DNA of 64,000 nt, taken from positions 173,080 through 237,079 of the forward strand of contig CAZAMB010000006.1 in assembly GCA_964486335.1 (NCBI GenBank), in the 5' to 3' direction. The DNA is from CAZAMB01 sp964486335 (GTDB lineage: Bacteria; Planctomycetota; Phycisphaerae; UBA1845). Positions 59,701-64,000 of this stretch are shown piece by piece. Position numbers and translations under genes: made by a program. Each line of letters starts with the position of its first letter. Positions within the stretch are counted from its first letter, which is position 1. Below the pieces are notes generated by a model, which searched no databases, was not told where the DNA came from, and was given only the letters and a program-made list of their open reading frames with translations.

Positions 59701-61309
59701 CGATATCGTTGTCGATCAGTTTCTCGTGAAAGGCGACAATCTCAACTTGATCGGTAAAGAATCAACCGATGTTTCAGACTCCGCCATTCCGCCCCCGGCG
59801 CTCTTTTTGTTTTCCGTGGGACGCGTTGTCAAGGATTTTCCAACCCTGTGGACCGCAACGGTTGGCGTCCAGCGAGAAGGCGATCAGGAGGCCGCCACGC
59901 TGGGAAATTGGAACGTTAATCTGCCCGATCCGACGCTCCACCCCGTCGAGATTCAGTTCGCCAACACGGGCAATTACGGCCCTCGGATCATCTCGACCAC
60001 ATTCGTCAACGCGGCCTTTCCGACGACCGGTTCACTCTCCCTGCTCATGCGCCACGCGAACCGTTCGATCAACGATTCCGTTCCGCCGTCGACTCCGCCA
60101 CCCGGTTTGACGACCGTTCGCGTCGAAAACCTTGCCTTCACCACGGCGCTCAACAAGATCGAAACGCCGACCCTTCGCGCCGAGAGCCCCCCGGGCAGCG
60201 GCATTTATCCGTCGTTCCCCGACCTGAAGATCGAGAACACCGGGCAGATTGATAACGGACGGCTTCCACTCTTCGATACCGGCAAGGACTTCGGCGGAGT
60301 TATCCATCGACAGTACGCCCACCACCTCCCTCCGCAGATGTTCAAACGCTGGGACCCGGTTCCCCACCTCGACCCGACAGACCCCCTGTACGGCCTCACC
60401 ACGACGAACCCCCTCCCCGGCGACCTGAACACCCTGCCGTGGGGGCAGCTCGTGTTTGACTATTTCACGGCCCTGCCGCTGAGTAACCCCGGGCCCTACG
60501 TCGGCGTTCCCGACCTCGACGGCGACGGCAATCCGGATATCGGCCTGCCCGAGTCCCAGCCGCGCGTCGATCGCGACGGCGCTCGCGTCCACGGACGCAT
60601 CAACCTCAACGCCGCACCATGGACCGTGCTTTCCGGCCTGCCGCTGGTGCCGATGAATCGCTTTCCATTGGATGTCCGGCAGCGCGTCGCGGAAAGGCTG
60701 GAGATTAATCCGGCCGACTACGGCGTGGCTTATTCGATCGGTCCTGAACTCGCGCAAGCGATTGTCGCCTACCGCGAGGCGCGGGCGCTTTCGGGCGCCG
60801 ATCCTGCGAACTGGACCGGTAGCTACGGCGACGGCCTTCCCGCCACGGGCATTTCTCCGACCGCGAATAACATCTATCCTCGCGGATGGACCAGCGTCGA
60901 TCCCGCCGCGCGTCGCGGCACGGGCTTCATGGGCATCGGCGAACTCGCCAACGTCCGGCATCCCGGTGCTTTCGTAGCGAATCCGCCGACCACGTTTCCA
61001 TACCGTGTCGATTATCAGGTCATTGATCCTGGCGCGTCGGACAAGAACGCCCAGAACTTCATCGACGCGGCGGCCGTGCTGATCGCTCTCGGCGACTGGG
61101 TGACCGTCCGCTCGCAGGTCTTCACCGTCTACGGCCAGATTCGCGGCGAACCGGCCGCAGGTTCAACCAACCCGGTCCAGGACGCCGATTCGCGGGCGAT
61201 CCGCTTCCAGGAAACGATCGACCGCTTGCCGACCCTGTTTGGCGAACCCGTCCCCCGCCGCATCGGCGAACGCGCGGCATCAAAACTGACCGACATCTAC
61301 AACGATTGA
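56795..61309 (+). CDS. Giant GspK-like minor pseudopilin with Cys-rich insert
   Basis: The 1504-residue product has an N-terminal membrane helix preceded by RRRGSVLVLVMTLLG, as in PilX/GspK proteins, although the Glu+5 position is not obvious. The C-terminal 300 residues carry the GspK helix-hairpin-helix features GRINLNAAPWTVLSGL, ELAQAIVAYREARAL and GFMGIGELANVRHPG. Typical GspK is about 320 residues. Here a central region of about 1000 residues is inserted, with Cys-rich motifs such as CASDLDCPV, CAMSADCAIDGS and CFFNSDCDPPGG near residues 625-730. ATG 56795 directly follows the previous stop; ATG 56855 is an alternative. The first 45 codons run through two heptamer repeats, so the true start is uncertain. 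Confidence 0.78.
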   Translation: MNCEVRSSKCEARLPIFARSMSSPHSLLPLDNRHSKIVNPRRRGSVLVLVMTLLGILFVLGVAFLASMNFEAGAIAVQRDRDRADRGVTGTSLDVGSMLRDSMMAGAGVPFGDSTSALSASTFAEMPGVQNSFSPIEPIRTVGPDNTFGNGDDEIMFTGYFDAKAAKTRPFAGPSLPPGFSIDSRMTNDSQLKEYSITLPGATSATWINLRRCAGGPRKGLVCDLDDECQLNVADPPFLCEGVRVADADGDGVADAVLVDAADVGITGTQFDELAGRVNPADNPSGRVSVALRVIPHGGLVNLNDSHPNLIRDVLGLPTWSPPSDPNNADPSLGDFIHRPSLDPTLGQSLYSPLLEESSLRRRGFLPPRVIPASRLHGNALLDPTKEIGGLADMAWYLYPLRELPGAAAQGNFESVYSTSGMDKSRGHRFWPISPPDESFAGDLNYNLWPVRMEPFTSSAAAADIPSRRLPEYDRRHLVTTVSHDDLFARGGTVGTPNGNRDIRELMIEANQSAWDPNGCPPLLPFEYADYPTHLRNETDPRLVSNPAYESCDCPTSLFCRVDPRKGRLQLSLPWIDDQLAAAAKISDLKLREEARQRVYHTIHDVFFLLVRNAAARTKVEGMSCASDLDCPVRDTVCLLRGAVPPSGQRGYCVHRGNPDPSFTEPSKPTGPGCAMSADCAIDGSICIAGVCELAAPAWRDKECFFNSDCDPPGGSAGEQFCLITTAGPPPRGVCADRWTRQLRSEAMISRTAASLTANMIDFADADDVPSRVAIRDLEFTTKCLGGTNHYLPCSVDADCPSGACRNLTGRDIDLDPDTDGVQGIYVYGLERQPYITEVATLADDTNPLVPLVGRAVEILNPYAQSILANNAANNEEYFLYEVDPGLPLSSAHIVPLTGLLQGTAGTPPQPFTTFYSADDDNRAADLFGGTVPAAGAVRLNGLDALKFKNGWHLYLVRRAYYPGDVNPTDIVVDQFLVKGDNLNLIGKESTDVSDSAIPPPALFLFSVGRVVKDFPTLWTATVGVQREGDQEAATLGNWNVNLPDPTLHPVEIQFANTGNYGPRIISTTFVNAAFPTTGSLSLLMRHANRSINDSVPPSTPPPGLTTVRVENLAFTTALNKIETPTLRAESPPGSGIYPSFPDLKIENTGQIDNGRLPLFDTGKDFGGVIHRQYAHHLPPQMFKRWDPVPHLDPTDPLYGLTTTNPLPGDLNTLPWGQLVFDYFTALPLSNPGPYVGVPDLDGDGNPDIGLPESQPRVDRDGARVHGRINLNAAPWTVLSGLPLVPMNRFPLDVRQRVAERLEINPADYGVAYSIGPELAQAIVAYREARALSGADPANWTGSYGDGLPATGISPTANNIYPRGWTSVDPAARRGTGFMGIGELANVRHPGAFVANPPTTFPYRVDYQVIDPGASDKNAQNFIDAAAVLIALGDWVTVRSQVFTVYGQIRGEPAAGSTNPVQDADSRAIRFQETIDRLPTLFGEPVPRRIGERAASKLTDIYND
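56797..56831. repeat. Heptamer short tandem repeat (GAAGTKC)
   Basis: Five contiguous 7-base units: GAATTGC, GAAGTGA, GAAGTTC, GAAGTGC, GAAGCAC. They start two bases after the stop codon of the pseudopilin gene and lie inside the annotated 5' end of the GspK-like gene. Confidence 0.85.
56882..56909. repeat. Heptamer short tandem repeat (ATCGACA)
   Basis: Four contiguous 7-base units, CTCGACA, ATCGACA, TTCGAAA and ATCGTCA, lie 50 bases after the previous array and just before the pilin-like helix is encoded. Confidence 0.75.
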
Positions 61310-61688
61310 CGCAAGAGGCGTCGGCAGACGAGCGCTCGCCGCCTCTCCTCATCGCCATCCGAATCCAATCGTAGCGAGCCGCGAACTTCAGTTCGCGCGG
61401 AACCCCGGAGAGTTGAGCGAGTCATCCGCCACGTTTCACTGCAAGCGCTTTATTGTTCATGACGATCCAATGTAGCGTCACGCCTTGCGGGTGGCGCAAC
61501 ATCCGATTCGTCTTGATGGTCAAACGCTCAAGCCGCGCCGAAAAAACAGTCAAAGTCGGCAGCGTTGTTCCCCAAGCACCTACTCCCGGCAAGACGATAG
61601 GCACCACCCGAACCGCGCAATGCGCCTGCGGAGTTTTCAGGTCGCCCAACCTGTGTCATACTGTCCGCCTTATTACTCGGTTCCTGAA
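61310..61688. other. Intergenic region after the GspK-like gene
   Basis: This 379-base gap contains a 7-bp stem (AGAGGCG at 61315, CGCCTCT near 61338) and a perfect hairpin CGCGAAC-TTCA-GTTCGCG at 61380-61397, neither followed by a T run. The candidate promoter at 61634-61662 lies at its right end. A 75-codon minus-strand frame (61649 to 61422) has protein-like composition but no recognised family, so I do not call it. Confidence 0.45.
61634..61662 (+). promoter_or_regulatory. Candidate promoter of the secreted protein gene
   Basis: TTTTCA (61634-61639) and CATACT (61657-61662) are separated by 17 bases; each matches four of six consensus bases. It lies about 30 bases before ATG 61689. Confidence 0.35.
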
Positions 61689-62837
61689 ATGAATGGGCCT
61701 ACGATGAATTATGCTTTCGGCGTGCATCTCCGCCTCGGCTTGCTTTGCGTTGTCGTCTCGCTCGCCTGCGTTTCGTTCGCGCTCGCCCAATCCAGGGATA
61801 ATCCGTCGCCGAACAAGCCGGAAACCAACGCCGAGTTTCCCCCTTTGCCGTCATCACTCGGTCCCATTCCGGGATTTGATGACGAAGCCGCCTGGCAGCG
61901 AAGCGTCGCCAAGGCGGTCGATGAATCGGTCGAACGTGCCACGAACGCCGTCATGCCGACCGAGAAGGCCGATCACTTGCTCTCGGCCGTAAGTTTGATT
62001 CTCGGCCAACAGCTTGAGCCGGCGTGCACACGATCGCTGCTCGACTTGCCGGCCGCCGACAACGCCCATCCGGAAGAGTCGCGATCGCTCTTGGTCCGAG
62101 CCGAAAAGCTCATCACCCAGGCCGCCGACGCGCTTACCGGCGAGGACAGTCAACTTGGCGAGCGCGAGGTCGCACCGAACAACGCGCCCACGCGGCGACT
62201 GGACGTACTTCGCTCGTTCTTCCGAGCAATTCAGGCGTTCCTCGCCGATCCGGGCGATTCCGCCACGGCCTCCGATCGCCGCCGGGCGGCTTCGGCCCTC
62301 GCGCCGCTGCTCGAGGACGGTGACAAACGCATCGCCGCCTCCGCGCGGTTGTGGCAGGCCGCCCTGCGGTCCACCGAAGACGATCCCGCCGCCGCGCTCT
62401 ACATTCTCGAACCCGTTCTGGCCGATCTCGCCGCCGATACGCTTCCGTACAGCTTCCATGCTCGCTTGCTTCGCTGCCGATTGATCGGCGATCGCGGAAG
62501 CTTCGCCGAAGCCCTGGCATTCCTTACGCTCATCGAGGATCGTCTGGACGATTGGTTTACCGACGCCGCCGACCGCGACCGGGCCATTCGTACCGTGGCG
62601 CTCGTGAAGGCCGGCGTGATGCACAAATGGTACAGTCGGCTGTCTCCCGGCGACCATGCGGACGAACGTGCCTGGTGCGTCAATGAGGCCCGGAAGATCG
62701 TCGATCATTACCTTTCGGGAAACGCGCCGATCCTTCGTCTGCTTCCGGCCGTCCCGACCGTGGACGATCCCGCGCCGCCCGAGCCGACAAAAACAGACAC
62801 CGACCGCGACTCGCCCGATCCCGCCGAACCCGAATAG
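61689..62837 (+). CDS. Exported helical protein of unknown function
   Basis: The 382-residue product (from ATG 61689; ATG 61704 also possible) has a signal peptide (HLRLGLLCVVVSLACVSFALAQ). The mature part is Ala/Leu/Arg-rich and helical with TPR-like composition: repeated segments such as AASARLWQAALRSTEDDPAAA, ALYILEPVLADL and FAEALAFLTLIEDRLD. It ends with a Pro/Asp/Glu-rich tail. No enzymatic motif is seen. A periplasmic scaffold role is possible but unproven. The longer frame from 61485 is not conserved in character. Confidence 0.65.
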   Translation: MNGPTMNYAFGVHLRLGLLCVVVSLACVSFALAQSRDNPSPNKPETNAEFPPLPSSLGPIPGFDDEAAWQRSVAKAVDESVERATNAVMPTEKADHLLSAVSLILGQQLEPACTRSLLDLPAADNAHPEESRSLLVRAEKLITQAADALTGEDSQLGEREVAPNNAPTRRLDVLRSFFRAIQAFLADPGDSATASDRRRAASALAPLLEDGDKRIAASARLWQAALRSTEDDPAAALYILEPVLADLAADTLPYSFHARLLRCRLIGDRGSFAEALAFLTLIEDRLDDWFTDAADRDRAIRTVALVKAGVMHKWYSRLSPGDHADERAWCVNEARKIVDHYLSGNAPILRLLPAVPTVDDPAPPEPTKTDTDRDSPDPAEPE

Positions 62838-62999
62838 TTCAGGAATCATCCAACGGCAAGGCGATGCGAACGCGGATGGCACGATCATCTGCCGTCTTTT
62901 CTGGTCGAATCGACTCCTGTCGCCTATGATAAACTGAGCGTCGCGATCGATCATTCCGATGGCGATGTCGGGGCTTGGTCGTCTTGAGAAAGCATCCCT

Positions 63000-63809
63000 A
63001 TGGGGCTGAGCGTCACCTTCGTCAGCGGTCCGCGCCGAAGCGGCAAGAGTCCCGTCATCCAGATGATGGTGGATCGCCTCTGGAAGTCCAAACCGCACTA
63101 TCTTCGCCTGGTGCTGGCGGGTTCCGATAAGCAGCCGCCCAAGAGCAACTCGAAACCCTCCTCCGATTGCAAGGTCGCCACCGCCCGCTGGCTCGAATAC
63201 GACCCCGATCGAATCTTCGAGGTTCTCCCCGAAGCACTCGACGCCATCCACAAAAAGGACCGTTACGGTTCGGTCGTGATCGAGGCCGACGCCGACCCAA
63301 ATCTGCGCTGCGCCTATTCCTACGACCACCGGGTCTTCGTCATGCCCCAGCCGCAGTCGTTGCGCGAGGTCTTTCGCGACCCGTCTCGCGCGGCCGAGGA
63401 GCTTCGCCGGGCCTTGGAGGACACTGCCGCCTTCGCTTCCGAAATCTTCGGGTTGTTCACCGACCAATTCGATGCGGAACCTCACGAGGAACGACCGGAG
63501 CTTTCCGCGTCGCATATGCGCGGGTTTCTTTATTCGCCCCTCGGCGACGAACTCGCCACTCGCATTCAGCTTCAGCAGCCTTACCACGGCCTGATGGAGA
63601 GTGATGTCATCATCATAAACTCGACGGTCGGCGAGCGCCAACCCGAAACCGACGAGTGCCTTCGCCGCATCGGACGACTGCTCACGCGGATTCGCGGCGT
63701 TTGCGGCCGAAAATCGGAACTGTTCCTGTGCAACCCAACCGACCCGGCCGATGGCGTCACCAAGCAGCTTCTACACCGGCTCAAGACAATGTGTCACCGC
63801 GGCGTGTGA
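63000..63809 (+). CDS. P-loop NTPase-like protein of unknown function
   Basis: The 269-residue product begins with a strand and a Walker A, VTFVSGPRRSGKSPVIQMM (residues 5-23). A possible Walker B-like VVIEADADP follows near residue 92, and a later hydrophobic strand SDVIIINST near residue 200. The order resembles small G3E/MobB-like nucleotide-binding proteins, but I cannot place it in a family. It follows the secreted protein gene by 162 bases. The Ser rather than Thr after GK is acceptable for P-loops. Confidence 0.65.
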   Translation: MGLSVTFVSGPRRSGKSPVIQMMVDRLWKSKPHYLRLVLAGSDKQPPKSNSKPSSDCKVATARWLEYDPDRIFEVLPEALDAIHKKDRYGSVVIEADADPNLRCAYSYDHRVFVMPQPQSLREVFRDPSRAAEELRRALEDTAAFASEIFGLFTDQFDAEPHEERPELSASHMRGFLYSPLGDELATRIQLQQPYHGLMESDVIIINSTVGERQPETDECLRRIGRLLTRIRGVCGRKSELFLCNPTDPADGVTKQLLHRLKTMCHRGV

Positions 63810-63838
63810 CTTGGAAAGTGTTTCATAAGCAGGTCGAA

Positions 63839-63863
63839 CAGAGCCGCGCCCGTGAGGAAGCGG
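63839..63863. repeat. Dispersed palindromic repeat arm, CAGAGCCGCG family
   Basis: These 25 bases match the left arm of the element at 21123-21147 with three differences. Frames across the element give spurious short proteins on the minus strand. Confidence 0.7.
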
Positions 63864-64000
63864 AAGAGAACCTTGTCTCACGACCACTGCACATGAACGG
63901 AAAGATTCTCTCCCCAATAAGCCCGAACGCAGAAAGAATGGAATTTGGCGAGCCGCGGGCTTCCATGAGCGTGTCGGTGTCAAGGGCGGCGCGACGACGG

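Noticed and set aside
61422..61649. 75-codon minus-strand frame with protein-like composition
   Set aside because: No ribosome site, no recognised family and overlap with a candidate plus-strand promoter. It cannot be supported from sequence alone.
61854..63641. 595-codon minus-strand frame
   Set aside because: It spans two plus-strand genes and the gap between them; its composition is typical of antisense frames in GC-rich DNA.
63771..63983. 70-codon minus-strand frame at the right edge
   Set aside because: It is the translation of the dispersed CAGAGCCGCG repeat and not a gene.

Overview
This window is 64 kb of GC-rich bacterial chromosome. It most likely comes from a member of the Planctomycetota, perhaps a Phycisphaerae-like lineage. 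That is an inference from gene content: small membrane proteins with a CxxCxYxLxG zinc ribbon, a 574-residue signal peptidase I carrying an inserted zinc ribbon, very large pseudopilin-like proteins, and many secreted Cys-rich, thrombospondin-type-3 and YWTD-propeller proteins with C-terminal anchors. LptB implies an outer membrane. No rRNA, tRNA, CRISPR array, prophage or intact insertion sequence was recognised.

Layout. 1-5.7 kb: uvrA (minus strand, C-terminus cut by the window edge) and a secreted S41/PDZ protease with a strong terminator. 5.9-8.5 kb: ndk, a zinc-ribbon membrane protein, and a padR plus GyrI-like pair behind a palindromic promoter/operator. 8.7-11 kb: a low-GC HEAT-repeat gene lying between a decayed copy of the 5' end of a nitroreductase gene and the intact gene. 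11.1-13.5 kb: gcvT, gcvH and a pyruvoyl-dependent arginine decarboxylase. 13.6-15.5 kb: a YWTD/TSP3 surface protein. 15.6-21.1 kb (minus): a PLP transsulfuration enzyme, a DinB-like protein, and the infA-folP-thioesterase-ABC-permease cluster. 21.1-24.4 kb: a structured repeat element, a GH114-like lipoprotein and a large HYR/TSP3 protein. 24.7-27 kb: a small lipoprotein and an M28/PDZ peptidase with a TTG start.

27.1-37.7 kb is the most interesting block. Seven plus-strand genes are nearly all joined by stop/start overlaps: a PlsC acyltransferase, a 1439-residue fusion (fatty acyl reductase, AMP-ligase, acyl carrier domain, PlsC), a HAD phosphatase, a zinc alcohol dehydrogenase, an Mrr-like endonuclease, a LarA-like protein and a diacylglycerol-kinase-type lipid kinase. 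The fusion resembles the multifunctional ether-lipid enzyme ElbD of myxobacteria, so I propose a fatty-alcohol or ether-lipid pathway.

37.7-44.3 kb (minus): an M50 protease, lptB and lepB, two Cys-rich lipoproteins (one with a phospholipase-A2-like motif) and a membrane protein. 44.6-48.8 kb: a secreted YyaL-type thioredoxin-fold protein, then an NSS transporter with a tiny MetS-like subunit. 48.8-54.8 kb: a rhodanese lipoprotein, a lipoprotein, a zinc-ribbon membrane protein, guaA, a VapBC-like pair, another zinc-ribbon protein and a CHRD/IPTL-CTERM protein. 55.2-61.3 kb: a pseudopilin and a giant GspK-like protein. 61.7-63.8 kb: a secreted protein and a P-loop protein. Heptamer or octamer tandem repeats and a dispersed palindromic repeat family sit in several of the gaps.
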